Shown: positions 46,555 to 57,019, numbered from the stretch's first letter. The stretch is DNA of 64,000 bases from Streptomonospora litoralis (GCF_004323735.1 NZ_CP036455.1:5327101-5391100); one strand, 5' to 3'. Made by a program: numbers and translations. The notes: generated by a model not told the origin, from the sequence alone.

Positions 46555-47376
46555 ATGACTATCGATCATTCCTCCCAGACCACGCTCATCACCGGCGCCA
46601 GCTCCGGGATCGGGGCCGATCTGGCCCGCCGACTCGCCGAACGCGGGACCGCCCTGGTCCTCGTTGCACGCCGCGTCGAACGACTGGAGGCTGTGGCTGC
46701 CGAACTCCGCGGGGCGCACGGCGTTCAGGTCGAAACCGTGTCCGCCGACCTCGGTCGTCCCGGAACGGGCCGGGACCTGGCCGCCGAGATGGACCGCCGA
46801 GGCATCCGCGTAACCAGCTTGATCAACAATGCGGGGATAGGTGCGGACGGAGCCTTCGCCGATCAGGACCCGGACGAACTCGAAACGCTGCTCGCACTCA
46901 ACGTCACCGCCCTTGTGGACATCACCCGAGCGTTCATCGATCGGCTGAACCGGGCGGAGGGCGGATACCTGGTGAACATCGCGAGCGCGGCGGCTTATGG
47001 CCCGATCCCGGGCATGGCCGTCTACGCGGCGAGCAAGGCGTTCGTGCTGAACTTCACCGAGGCGCTGTGGTGGGAGACGCGCGGGAGCGGGCTGCGCACC
47101 ATGGCGTTCTCGCCGGGTCTCACCCGCTCGGAGTTCTTCCAGAGGATCGGCACGGAAGGCTACGGCAGCGATTTCCAGACCCCGGACGAGGTCGCGCGGG
47201 CGTTGGTACGTGCCCTCGATCGGAGCAGGTCCGTACCGAGCACGGTTTCACGCGCGAGCACCGCCGTTTCCGCAGGGCTGGCACGGCTCTTCAACCGGAA
47301 GACCACTGTTCTGGTCACGGCGCGGCTGGCGGGGTCGGCCGGTCTGATGAGTAAGCGGCGTCCCGTCGGAACGTGA
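46555..47376 (+). CDS. short-chain dehydrogenase/reductase
   Basis: A 273-residue classical SDR. TGASSGIGADLARRLAERG (cofactor), ARRVERL (NADPH preference from the Arg pair), NNAG, catalytic Ser in ASAAAYGP and YxxxK in YAASKAF. It resembles DltE/YqjQ-type SDRs acting on lipid-like or carbonyl substrates. A basic C-terminus ends SKRRPVGT. Probably controlled by the divergent TetR protein. Confidence 0.92.
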   Translation: MTIDHSSQTTLITGASSGIGADLARRLAERGTALVLVARRVERLEAVAAELRGAHGVQVETVSADLGRPGTGRDLAAEMDRRGIRVTSLINNAGIGADGAFADQDPDELETLLALNVTALVDITRAFIDRLNRAEGGYLVNIASAAAYGPIPGMAVYAASKAFVLNFTEALWWETRGSGLRTMAFSPGLTRSEFFQRIGTEGYGSDFQTPDEVARALVRALDRSRSVPSTVSRASTAVSAGLARLFNRKTTVLVTARLAGSAGLMSKRRPVGT

Positions 47377-47676
47377 GCGGGTAGGCCGAAGCACGCGCCG
47401 AGACCGCTCGCGCCGCTGAAGGCTGACGGTGCCCTCCCGGCTTCGGAGGCTGGGATTTCCCACGCGCCATCACACCCGCCGGCCTCCGCCGCGTCGCAGG
47501 TGTCCCGGGCCGCGCGGCGGAGTGGTCCGTTCCATGTCTTCGCGGACGGCACCTTCTTGCGTCGGCGCGGTGCGGTGGTAACGGTCTTGTCGGGCATGCG
47601 CCCCGGAGCGGTCGGGTAGCCCTTCGGCATATTCACCAGAGCACACGGCGCCGACAGCGAAAGGGTGAGCCACCCG

Positions 47677-48402
47677 ATGCGCAAGTCCGCACTTGCCAGT
47701 CTCCCCGCGCTCGCGCTGCTTCTGACGTCCTGCGGCGGCGCGGCCGCCCCGGACTCGCCGGACGGCACGGGAACGGCCGACGGTCCCGGCGCCTCGCCGA
47801 CGTCCACCGCCACGCAGGTCCCCACCACGCCGGCTGACGACGCTCCGGGCGGGAACGGGGGCAGCGGCGACGGCGGCGGTGGCGACGGGAACGACGACGG
47901 CGCCTCCGCCTCCTGCGGGATCACCGAAAGCTGGACGCTGAGCGCCGATGTCGACCCCGGCAGCTCGGGCGCCCCCGTCCGCGATGTGCGCGCGGGCCGC
48001 CACGAGTGCTTCGACCGGGTGGTCGTCGACGTCCACGGCACCGCTGCGACCGGCTTCGACGTGAGCTATGTCCCCGAGGTGAAGGCCCAGGGCTCCGGCA
48101 AGCCCGTTCCGGTCGCCGGGAACGCCGCGCTGCGCATGATCGTGCGCTCGCCGGCTCAGGGGACGCCGGGCGGCGGCACCGACCAGGAGCCGCTGGCGTC
48201 GGTCGGTGAGCACTTCGTCCCCGAGGACGGGCTCGCCGACTGGGGTTCGCTGCGCTCCGTCCGCTTCGCCGGTTCCTTCGAGGGCCAGACCACCGTCGCC
48301 CTCGGCGCGCGGGAGAAGCTGCCGTTCCGCGCCTTCGCCCGGCTCGACGAGGACCGCGACGTGCGCACCGTGGTCGTCGACATCGCCCACAGCCCGAACT
48401 GA
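47677..48402 (+). CDS. lipoprotein with AMIN-like C-terminal domain
   Basis: A secreted lipoprotein of about 241 residues. Signal peptide with lipobox LLLTSC (Cys about residue 19), a Gly/Asp/Ser/Pro-rich linker (about 20-85), then a folded domain: VRDVRAGRHECFDRVVVDVH, VSYVPEVKAQGSGKPV and VRTVVVDIAHSP match the AMIN-like domain of actinobacterial lipoproteins. Role probably in the cell envelope; ligand unknown. GTG 47665 is an alternative start, but ATG 47677 gives the tighter signal peptide. Confidence 0.82.
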   Translation: MRKSALASLPALALLLTSCGGAAAPDSPDGTGTADGPGASPTSTATQVPTTPADDAPGGNGGSGDGGGGDGNDDGASASCGITESWTLSADVDPGSSGAPVRDVRAGRHECFDRVVVDVHGTAATGFDVSYVPEVKAQGSGKPVPVAGNAALRMIVRSPAQGTPGGGTDQEPLASVGEHFVPEDGLADWGSLRSVRFAGSFEGQTTVALGAREKLPFRAFARLDEDRDVRTVVVDIAHSPN

Positions 48403-48762
48403 CCGCGGGTCCGCCGCCGTCGGCACCGACCCCCGCTCGGCGGGGCGGGAGCGGTGGGCGTGGTCCCCGCTCCCGCCGGCCGTCGTACGCCTACCGCTTC
48501 GGCGGCTTCGCCGGAAGGCCCTGCTGAGCGGCGAACCGGAGGAGGATGGGGAACAACTGCTCTGCGCCGGGCGTGTACATGCCTGTCAGTACCATCCGCG
48601 GGCCGTCGCGGACCCACAGCCGCTACCTTAGTAACAGAGTCGGCGGGCCCTTCACGGCCGCCCCGAGGGGGTCCGGCCGCCGGTTTCCGGGCCACAGGGT
48701 CGCGCAGGGGCGCGCGCCGACGAACCCGGCGCCGGCCTCCGGAAGCCGCGTGCACCGCGCTT
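48403..48762. other. intergenic region between convergent lipoprotein genes
   Basis: About 360 bases between the two convergent lipoprotein genes. Apart from the hairpin at 48444-48477 nothing is recognised. Confidence 0.4.
48444..48477 (+). terminator. hairpin terminator after AMIN-like lipoprotein gene
   Basis: GGCGGGAGCGG (48444-48454) pairs perfectly with CCGCTCCCGCC (48467-48477) across a 12-base loop, 42 bp after the stop. Confidence 0.7.
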
Positions 48763-49419
48763 CTACCCCTCTGCGTCGGCGAACCAGAACTCCTCGCCGC
48801 TGCCGAGTCCGGCCGCCGGGGACGACGTCTGGATCCGAACGGTGCCCTGGCGCTCCGAGGTCTTCCAACTGTCCTCGTCGCGGCCCCATTCGCAGGTGAC
48901 CGCCTTGTCCTCGCCGCCGTCGACGGGGACCACGTGCACCTTGTCCATGTCGCAGCGCACGGTTTCGGTGTCCATCTCATGGCGGAGCAGGTTCTCGGCG
49001 GTCTCGCGCACCACCTGGCGGCCGCGCGGAACCATCTGCGAGGAGACCGTGAATTCGCCTCCGTCGATGGTGACGTCCCATTTCGCCTCGGCCCCGTGGA
49101 AGACGACGGTGCACACGATCTCGGAGTCCTCGCGAGTGCTGAACTCCGGGCACCGGGCCTTCGCCTCCGGGTCGGAGGTCCGCGCGAAGCGGCTGGTGGA
49201 TTCGACGATGCTCCACTCGACCCGTTCGGCGAAGGGCGATTCGTCGCCCGGCTCCGGTGCGAGATCGGCCTCGGCCAGCCTCGGCGCCTCCTCGGGGATG
49301 GGCCCTGAACGCATGGAGTCGAGGTCGGGGCCGCATGCGGCGAGCAGCAGAGGGGACGCGGCGGCCAGCGCCGAGATCCTGGCGGCGCGCGAGCACACGA
49401 GAATTGTCACCGGGGTCAT
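48763..49419 (-). CDS. secreted lipoprotein, unknown family
   Basis: A 218-residue protein with a signal peptide and lipobox LLLAAC (Cys about residue 29). The mature part has a Cys pair (KARCPEF and EIVCTVVFHG) followed by VTIDGGEFTVSSQMVPRG, loosely like the DUF4333/DUF4878 class of small actinobacterial lipoproteins. Another Cys pair (VRCDM and VTCEWG) follows. Four cysteines suggest two disulfides. I cannot assign a function. Confidence 0.78.
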   Translation of the reverse strand: MTPVTILVCSRAARISALAAASPLLLAACGPDLDSMRSGPIPEEAPRLAEADLAPEPGDESPFAERVEWSIVESTSRFARTSDPEAKARCPEFSTREDSEIVCTVVFHGAEAKWDVTIDGGEFTVSSQMVPRGRQVVRETAENLLRHEMDTETVRCDMDKVHVVPVDGGEDKAVTCEWGRDEDSWKTSERQGTVRIQTSSPAAGLGSGEEFWFADAEG

Positions 49420-49685
49420 TGTTCAGCTTTCAGGGGTCGCAGGCGAGTGGAATGTCCGAAACGGGACGATTCACGCTGACCGCGGTGATTCTTCCGCAGT
49501 TTCCGCCTGCTGTCATAACGGCGGGCGTCCGCGCCGCCCGGCGCCGCTGCGGCGGCGCCGGGCGGGGCACCTGGGGAAAGGGCCGGTGCCCCGGTGGACG
49601 GCCAGGAGGCGGCATCGATTCCGTGTCCGCATCCGGTCAGGTGCGGCGAGGGCCGGTCCGAAGACGGGCGGACCGCGCGGCGAAC

Positions 49686-51212
<1,527 letters not shown>

Positions 51213-51295
51213 CTAGACTGGTTCGCGGAACCGGGCCGCCGCCCCGCGGCGTACCGGTCGGCAGGCCATCCACGAACGGGAAGGCGGCAGGCGCG

Positions 51296-52126
51296 GTGGT
51301 GCACGATCCCCAGGCACCCGCGGCCGACGGGCGTCGGCGGTTGCGGCTGCGGGCCGATTGCTCCTCGTGCTTCGGGCTGTGCTGCGCCGCGCTGCCGTTC
51401 TCGGTCTCGGCGGACTTCCCGGTGGACAAGGCAGCCGGGCAGCCCTGCACCCACCTGCAGCAGGACTACGGGTGCGGCATCCACGCCCGGCTGCGCGACA
51501 AGGGATACCGCGGATGCTCGGTGTTCGACTGCTTCGGCGCCGGGCAGCAGGTCTCGCAGGTGACGTTCGAGGGGCGGTCCTGGCGCGAGGACGCCGGCAC
51601 CGCCCGCTCCATGTTCGGCGCCTTCGCGGTGATGCGCCAACTGCACGAGCTGCTGTGGTACCTGGACGAGGCGCGCGGCCTGGCCACCTCGGCGCCGATC
51701 GACGCCCACCTGCGGGAGGTACAGCAGGAAGCGGAGCGACTGGCGCGCGCCGACGCAGCGGAGTTGGCGGCCGCGGACCCGTCGGCGCTGCGGGAGAGCG
51801 CGAAGCCGCTGCTGCGGCGCGCCAGTGCGCTCGCGCGCGAGCCGGAACCCGGCCGCGACCGCGCCGGAGCGGACCTGATGGGAGCGAAGCTGCGCGGCGC
51901 CGACCTGCGCGGCGCGGACCTGCGGGGGGCCTACCTCATCGCGGCCGACCTGCGCGGCGCCGACCTGCGCCGCGCGGACCTGCTCGGGGCGGATCTGCGT
52001 GACGCGCGGCTGGCCGGGGCCGACCTCACCGGGGCGCTCTTCCTCACCCAACCCCAGGCCAACGCCGCCCGCGGCGACGCCGCCACCCGCCTGCCTGCGC
52101 CACTGGAGCGGCCGGACCACTGGTAG
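51296..52126 (+). CDS. Cys-rich N-terminal domain plus pentapeptide-repeat protein
   Basis: A 276-residue protein in two parts. The N-terminal domain has eight or more Cys in a motif series [23 protein letters not shown] and [12 protein letters not shown], which resembles zinc/iron-binding YkgJ-like domains. After a helical stretch, the C-terminus has about eleven pentapeptide repeats of the A(D/N)L-R-G type ([20 protein letters not shown]), which form a right-handed beta-helix. Some pentapeptide proteins protect DNA gyrase; others are scaffolds. The function is not established here. Two adjacent GTG starts (51296, 51299) are possible. Confidence 0.83.
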   Translation: MVHDPQAPAADGRRRLRLRADCSSCFGLCCAALPFSVSADFPVDKAAGQPCTHLQQDYGCGIHARLRDKGYRGCSVFDCFGAGQQVSQVTFEGRSWREDAGTARSMFGAFAVMRQLHELLWYLDEARGLATSAPIDAHLREVQQEAERLARADAAELAAADPSALRESAKPLLRRASALAREPEPGRDRAGADLMGAKLRGADLRGADLRGAYLIAADLRGADLRRADLLGADLRDARLAGADLTGALFLTQPQANAARGDAATRLPAPLERPDHW

Positions 52127-52228
52127 GGGCGGCGGCCCTGGCCGCTGCCGAAACGGCCCGGGCAGTCTTGCGGATCACGGCACTCGATCCGGGAACGAGG
52201 GCACGATCATCCGCCCGCGCCTGCCGCG

Positions 52229-52663
52229 TCAGCCCGCCCCGGCCCGTTCGGCGGACGACTGCTCGGCGGGCGCGCCTCCTGCGTCCGCGTCGCACAGCGC
52301 GTCCGCGTCCTCCGGCACGGGGGCGGTGATGATCCCCTCCAGAGCCTGGCGTGCGGCGTCCAACGCGGTGATCGCGCCGCTGATGCGCTCGCGCTCGGCG
52401 ACCAGCACCTCGGTTATCTCCGGACACCCCGGCGCCAGATACCCGCCGTCGGAGGCCATGCAGGGCAGTACCTCGGCGATGACGCCGGTTCCCAGCCCAG
52501 CCGCGAGCAGCATGCGGATGTGCCCCACCGCAGCGACGTCGGACTCGCTGTACTCGCGGTATCCGCTGCTGCGGCGCCGCGGATGCAGCAGCCCCTGCTC
52601 CTCGTAGTACCGCAGGGCCGGACCGCTGACCCCGGTGCGGCGTGAAAGTTCTCCGATACGCAC
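52229..52663 (-). CDS. MerR-family transcriptional regulator
   Basis: A 144-residue regulator. The winged HTH reads VRIGELSRRTGVSGPALRYY then EEQGLLHPRRRSSGYREYSE, followed by the dimerisation coiled coil (LVAERERISGAITALDAARQ). The effector domain has only two Cys-type residues, with no paired metal-binding Cys like MerR/CueR, so an organic or redox effector is more likely. GTG follows GGGAGG. It is divergent from the reductase at 52721 and overlooks a typical 19-bp-spaced MerR promoter. Confidence 0.91.
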   Translation of the reverse strand: MRIGELSRRTGVSGPALRYYEEQGLLHPRRRSSGYREYSESDVAAVGHIRMLLAAGLGTGVIAEVLPCMASDGGYLAPGCPEITEVLVAERERISGAITALDAARQALEGIITAPVPEDADALCDADAGGAPAEQSSAERAGAG

Positions 52664-52682
52664 GCGACCTCCCGCACAACGC

Positions 52683-52713
52683 TTGACTCTCAGGTCGGCC
52701 TGAAGCTTTAGCG
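52683..52713 (+). promoter_or_regulatory. MerR-type promoter of the reductase gene
   Basis: TTGACT (52683-52688) and TTAGCG (52708-52713) are separated by 19 bp, the overlong spacing typical of MerR targets. The spacer holds the dyad TCAGG-TCGG-CCTGA. The ATG of the reductase starts 8 bp after the -10 element, so the transcript is likely leaderless. Confidence 0.75.
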
Positions 52714-52720
52714 TAACCGC

Positions 52721-53641
52721 ATGACAGCTCAGCGATCCGACGAATCCGCCCACTTCGCCGCGCCCGCACCGGTAACGGTGCTGGGTCTGGGCCCGATGGG
52801 CCGGGCCCTGGCGAGCGCGTTCCTGCGGGCCGGCCACCCCACGACCGTATGGAACCGCTCCCCGGCCAAGGCCGAGGCCCTCGCCGACCTCGGCGCCGCG
52901 CACGCCGCCACACCGGCCGCGGCCGCCGAGGCCGCAGGTCTCGTCGTGGTATGCGTGCTCGACTACGACGCCGCCGAGCAGATCCTCGCGCCCGCCGCCG
53001 ATGCGCTCCGCGGGCGCACGCTGCTCAACCTGACCGCCGATACCCCCGAGCGCGCCCGCGCGATGGCCGAGTGGGCCGCCGCCCGCGGCATCGACTACCT
53101 GGACGGTGCGGTCATGAGCCCCGCCGGGACCGTCGGCGGGCCCTCTGCGGTCTACCTTTACAGCGGCCCGGGCGATCTCTACGACCGACACCGGCCCGAG
53201 CTGGCGGCGCTCGGCGGCACCGCCACGCACCTGGGCGCCGACCACGGACGCGCGGCCACCTACGACCTTGCGCTGCTGGACCTCTTCTGGAGCGCGATGA
53301 GCGGCATGGCGCACGCGTTCGCCCTCGCCCGAGCCGAGGGGGTGGCGGCGAGCGAGCTGGCGCCGTTCGCCGTGGGAATCTCGGAACTAATGGAGGACAT
53401 CATCCCCGCGACCGCGGCCGATGTCGACGCCGGCCGGGCACCCGGCGACGACGCCGCGATCGCCTCGGCCGCCGCGAGCATGGCCCACATCGCAGATGCG
53501 GCCGAGGCACGCGGCATCGACTCAGCCCTGATGCGGGCCGCCCAGGCCGCCGCCCGGCGCGCCGTGGAAGACGGCAGGGGCCAGGCGGGATGGGCACACA
53601 TGACGGAGGTGCTGGCCGCAGAACCCGCCGGGGTGGGCTGA
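52721..53641 (+). CDS. NAD(P)-binding reductase, imine-reductase-like
   Basis: A 306-residue protein with an N-terminal Rossmann motif VTVLGLGPMGRALASAFLRA, NADPH-type GHPTTVWNRSPAK, and the helical C-terminal domain from DLALLDLFWSAMSGMAHAFA. It parallels the protein at 25731 throughout (same GHPTTVWNR block and similar MxGxA helix). No ribosome-binding site precedes the ATG, consistent with a leaderless mRNA from the MerR-type promoter. The native substrate is unknown. Confidence 0.86.
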   Translation: MTAQRSDESAHFAAPAPVTVLGLGPMGRALASAFLRAGHPTTVWNRSPAKAEALADLGAAHAATPAAAAEAAGLVVVCVLDYDAAEQILAPAADALRGRTLLNLTADTPERARAMAEWAAARGIDYLDGAVMSPAGTVGGPSAVYLYSGPGDLYDRHRPELAALGGTATHLGADHGRAATYDLALLDLFWSAMSGMAHAFALARAEGVAASELAPFAVGISELMEDIIPATAADVDAGRAPGDDAAIASAAASMAHIADAAEARGIDSALMRAAQAAARRAVEDGRGQAGWAHMTEVLAAEPAGVG

Positions 53642-53680
53642 GTCCCGTTTGAGAGGCGCTGGATCGGCCCGGCTCCACCG

Positions 53681-53709
53681 GGGGGCCGCGGCGTGCGCGG
53701 GCGGCCCCC
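53681..53709. terminator. bidirectional hairpin between convergent genes
   Basis: GGGGGCCGC (53681-53689) pairs perfectly with GCGGCCCCC (53701-53709), loop 11 bases. It lies 40 bp after the reductase stop and 64 bp from the stop of the DUF574 gene on the other strand. Confidence 0.65.
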
Positions 53710-53772
53710 GCAGGTCGGCGGGGGCCGCGGGCGAAGCGCTTCGGCGCTGGGCGTCCGGCCCCGTTCGCGGGA

Positions 53773-54603
53773 TCAGGCCTTGCGTGCCACCGCTCCGAAT
53801 CCGTCGACCTCGGGCGGCTCGCCGAAGGGGGTGGGGTCAGGGCGCCAGCGGGTGACCGAGACCACCCCGGGCTCGACGAGTTCCAGTCCTTCGAAGAAGC
53901 CGCCGATCTCTTCCGGGGTGCGCTGGATGTAAGGCACCGCGCCGCTCTCGTTGTACTGCCGGTGGGCTTCGGAGTTGGCCTCGCTGAGAACGTTGGTGCC
54001 GTCGTTTACGGTCAGGTGGCTGCCGGAGGGCAGCGCCGCCATGAGGCGGCGGACGATGCCGCGGGCTTCGTCGTAGTCGGCGATGTGGCCGAGGATGCCC
54101 ATCAGCATGAGTGCGACGGGCTGAGAGAGGTCCAGGGTCGCGTCGGCTGCGCGCAGAATGGTCTCGGGGTCGCGCAGGTCGGCCTCGACGTAGTCGGTGG
54201 CGCCTTCGGGAGTGCTGGTGAGCAGGGCGCGCGCGTGGACGAGCACGAGCGGGTCGTTGTCGACGTAGACGATGCGGGTTTCGGGCGCGACGGACTGGGC
54301 GACCTCGTGGGTGTTGTCGACGGTGGGTAGGCCGGTGCCGATGTCGAGGAACTGGCGGATTCCGGCCTCGCCCGCCAGGTAGCGGACGGTGCGCGCGAGG
54401 AACGCCCGTGATGCGCGCGCCCCTTTCGCCATCCCGGGGAAGACCTCAAGGAACCGGTCGCCGGCCGCGCGATCGGCCGCGTAGTTGTCCTTGCCGCCCA
54501 GCCAGTAGTTCCACACGCGCGCCGAGTGCGGCACGGAGGTGTCCAGCGTCGTCTCGGGGGCGGGCACGCGGTCGGACGCGGCCGCGGAGTCGTTGTGGGG
54601 CAC
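53773..54603 (-). CDS. DUF574/SAV2177-family SAM-dependent methyltransferase
   Basis: A 276-residue protein of a large actinobacterial family. Hallmarks are all present: DTSVPHSARVWNYWLGGKDN, FLDIGTGLPTVDNTHEVAQS (SAM loop), RIVYVDNDPLVLVHARALL, ADLRDPETIL and VALMLMGILGHI. The C-terminus has GGFFEGLELVEPGVVSVTRW. Its substrate is unknown. GTG 54603 follows GGAGGAAAAC. Two remnants of the same family occur at 35977 and 40350 in this window. Confidence 0.92.
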   Translation of the reverse strand: MPHNDSAAASDRVPAPETTLDTSVPHSARVWNYWLGGKDNYAADRAAGDRFLEVFPGMAKGARASRAFLARTVRYLAGEAGIRQFLDIGTGLPTVDNTHEVAQSVAPETRIVYVDNDPLVLVHARALLTSTPEGATDYVEADLRDPETILRAADATLDLSQPVALMLMGILGHIADYDEARGIVRRLMAALPSGSHLTVNDGTNVLSEANSEAHRQYNESGAVPYIQRTPEEIGGFFEGLELVEPGVVSVTRWRPDPTPFGEPPEVDGFGAVARKA

Positions 54604-55211
54604 GTTTTCCTCCGTAGGTGGCGGGTGCCGACACCGTGCCGGATCCCCGTACAGCCCGATGATGCCGCCTGTAAGCGGTCTTCGCATCAGTCGATGCCAG
54701 TGCTGTGGACGCCAGGGGCCGGGGGCGGGGGGAGTGCGGGCCTGCGCCCGCCGCTATCCGGTGCCCCTGGGTGCGCACCGGACGCGCGCCGATCCTGACG
54801 CCGCGGTCGGCTTTCGGCATGGAGCCCGGCCGCGGGGCCGGGTTGGGCGATGCCGCGGCTCCCAGCGCCACACCCGGGTCCCCGCCACGGGTCGCCGGCC
54901 GCGCGGCGGTCGGCGGCACCCCGATTCACGCCCGTGACCTGCGGACCTCTCGATACTGGTGGTTCCACGGATATGCCGTAACGCCCCGATTGCGGATAGT
55001 TACATCCGTGCCCCGCAGACGCTTTCCGCGCCGGCGGGCACCGACGTCCCCCAACAGTCGGCGGACACACCGGGGCCGATCCCCCTGTCCCCAACCCCGC
55101 CCCGGCCCGTGCCGCCCGATCCCCCCTGCAGCTGACGGCGGCCCCGTGTCAGCGGACCCGTGCTCGCGGGCCGCGCGACGCCCCCGTCCCGAGGTAAAGG
55201 AAGCATTCCCC
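54604..55211. other. intergenic region between methyltransferase and cutinase
   Basis: About 600 bases in the divergent gap. No supported gene; plus-strand open frames before the cutinase ATG are Pro/Arg-rich and lack a family match. An AT-richer patch at 54945-55005 (GGATATGCCGTAACGC, GCGGATAGTTACATCC) may contain the cutinase promoter. Confidence 0.45.
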
Positions 55212-56159
55212 ATGTTCGTTTCGCATGCCGCCCCCGAGCAGCCGGAGGCGACCGCCGCGTCCGACTCCACCTCCGCCGCCCCCGGTCCTCTGCGCAGCGC
55301 AGGCCGCACCGCGGGGCGGGTCACCGCCGCCCTCGCACTGGCCCTCAGCGGTGTCGCCGCCGTCGGCGCGCCGGCCCAGGCCGAGTCCTTCGAGCGCGGC
55401 CCCGATCCCACCGAGGACAGCATCGAGGCGTCCACCGGCCCGTTCGACACCGCCGACGAGGACGTCTCCTCGCTGGTGAGCGGTTTCGGCGGCGGCACGA
55501 TCTACTACCCCACCGACGACAGCCAGACCTACGGCGGAGTGGTGGTCGCCCCGGGCTACACCGCGAGCTCCACATCCATGTCCTGGATCGGTGACCGGCT
55601 GGCCTCGCAGGGCTTCGTCGTCTTCACCATCGACACCAACTCCCGCTACGACCAGCCCTCCAGCCGCGGACGCCAGATCGGCGCCGCGCTGGATTACCTG
55701 GCCGACCGCAGCGACGTCTCCGACATCGTCGACGGCGACCGGATGGCGGCCATGGGCCACTCCATGGGCGGCGGCGGCACCCTGGAGATCAGCGAGGACC
55801 GGCCCGAGCTGCAGGCGGCCATCCCGCTGACGCCGTGGAACCTGGACAAGACCTGGGGCGGCGTGCAGGTGCCGACGATGATCATCGGTGCGGAGAACGA
55901 CTCGATCGCCTCGGTCTCCTCGCACTCCATCCCCTTCTACGAGTCGCTGTCCGGCTCGCTGGACAAGGCGTACCTGGAACTGGACGGCGCGAGCCACTTC
56001 GCGCCGAACATGGACAACACCACGATCGCCAAGTACAGCATCTCCTGGCTGAAGCGGTTCGTGGACAACGACACCCGCTACGAGCAGTTCCTGTGCCCCG
56101 CACCGAGCACCGGCTGGGGCTCGGACATCTCCGAATACCGCGACACCTGCCCGCACTAG
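55212..56159 (+). CDS. secreted cutinase / polyester hydrolase (Thermobifida type)
   Basis: A 315-residue alpha/beta hydrolase. An N-terminal region to about residue 57 with a hydrophobic core ends AQA, a plausible signal cleavage site, so the mature enzyme is about 258 residues. The catalytic triad fits: Ser184 in GHSMGGGGT, Asp230 in IIGAENDSIAS, His262 in DGASHFAPN. Oxyanion-hole residues are Tyr116 (GYTAS) and Met185. The aromatic-clamp Trp209 (LTPWNL) and a C-terminal disulfide (Cys295-Cys313) are kept. This is the type I PET-hydrolase/cutinase family. The natural role is cutin hydrolysis outside the cell. Confidence 0.95.
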   Translation: MFVSHAAPEQPEATAASDSTSAAPGPLRSAGRTAGRVTAALALALSGVAAVGAPAQAESFERGPDPTEDSIEASTGPFDTADEDVSSLVSGFGGGTIYYPTDDSQTYGGVVVAPGYTASSTSMSWIGDRLASQGFVVFTIDTNSRYDQPSSRGRQIGAALDYLADRSDVSDIVDGDRMAAMGHSMGGGGTLEISEDRPELQAAIPLTPWNLDKTWGGVQVPTMIIGAENDSIASVSSHSIPFYESLSGSLDKAYLELDGASHFAPNMDNTTIAKYSISWLKRFVDNDTRYEQFLCPAPSTGWGSDISEYRDTCPH

Positions 56160-56171
56160 GGCTGTCCCGCC

Positions 56172-56204
56172 GCGCCCGCCCGCACACCCGGACCGGGCGG
56201 GCGC
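56172..56204 (+). terminator. terminator after the cutinase gene
   Basis: GCGCCCGCCCG (56172-56182) pairs perfectly with CGGGCGGGCGC (56194-56204), an 11-bp stem and 11-base loop 13 bp past the stop. Confidence 0.75.
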
Positions 56205-56229
56205 GGCCGCAATCCGCTGGGCCGGGGAT

Positions 56230-56260
56230 CGATGGCGGCCGCGCCCCGCGGCCGCCATCG
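56230..56260. repeat. 14-bp inverted repeat with 3-base loop
   Basis: CGATGGCGGCCGCG (56230-56243) and its exact complement (56247-56260) enclose CCC. An unusually tight, perfect hairpin 70 bp after the cutinase stop and downstream of its terminator; role unknown. Confidence 0.75.
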
Positions 56261-56506
56261 GCGTGTGCGGACACCGGGCAGGCGGCGGGGTCGTCGGCGC
56301 CGACCGATCCGCAGCGGGGCGGGCCGACGGGTGCGAGGGCGAGGATCGACAGCCGGGGCCGGCGTCGGGGAGGTGGCTGCCGGCATCGATTGGGACGCGC
56401 GAATCCAAGACTTGCGATCGCCGCAAACCGCCCTAGAGGCGTCTCCGAAACCGATATGGTTCGGGTGCCGCAGCCCGTTTCCATGGTCAGTGAGAGAGGC
56501 GTGCCC
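56261..56506. other. intergenic region before PH-like membrane protein gene
   Basis: About 250 bases without a supported gene. It should contain the promoter of the following gene; nothing else was recognised. Confidence 0.4.
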
Positions 56507-57019
56507 GTGTCCGAGAAGGTTCGGTTGACCTGCCCCATGGGCCGCAAGCGGGCGGAGACGTGGGGCGGTGCCGCCCTGGCCCTCGCGGGCGCCGCCGCGG
56601 CCGCGGCCGGCGTCGCCGGACTGACCGCGCAGGGGGCCCCGCGCTGGACGGCGGTGGCGCTGGGCGTCGCGGCGCTGCTCGGCGGGCTCGCGCTCGCCGG
56701 GCACGGCATCCGGCTGCGCGTACCCGTGCTGGAGGTCGAGGACGGCGAGTTCCGCTACACACGCGGGCGCTACATCGTGCGCATCCCCTTCGCCGACGTC
56801 GGCTCCTACTACGTGCTTCCGGGGCGCACCCGCTCGCTCGGCCTGTGCGATGTCGCCGGGCGCCCGCGCCAGTTCCCCTCGGTCCAGGGGCGCCGAGCCA
56901 GCCGCCCCTACCTGCCGCTGACCGGGATGACCTCGCCGGCCAAGGTGGACGCGTTCATGAGCACGGCGGGCATCCCGCCCCGCGACCGGTCGCTGACGTC
57001 GGGGCGCAGCACGCGCTGA
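56507..57019 (+). CDS. two-helix membrane protein with C-terminal PH-like domain, unknown function
   Basis: A protein of about 170 residues. Two membrane helices (about 15-38 and 44-64) precede a C-terminal region VLEVEDGEFRYTRGRYIVRI, FADVGSYYVLPG and VDAFMSTAGIPPR, like bacterial PH/DUF3093-type cytoplasmic domains. GTG 56507 lies 7 bases after AGAGG; an in-frame ATG at 56483 is possible. No specific function. Confidence 0.72.
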   Translation: MSEKVRLTCPMGRKRAETWGGAALALAGAAAAAAGVAGLTAQGAPRWTAVALGVAALLGGLALAGHGIRLRVPVLEVEDGEFRYTRGRYIVRIPFADVGSYYVLPGRTRSLGLCDVAGRPRQFPSVQGRRASRPYLPLTGMTSPAKVDAFMSTAGIPPRDRSLTSGRSTR

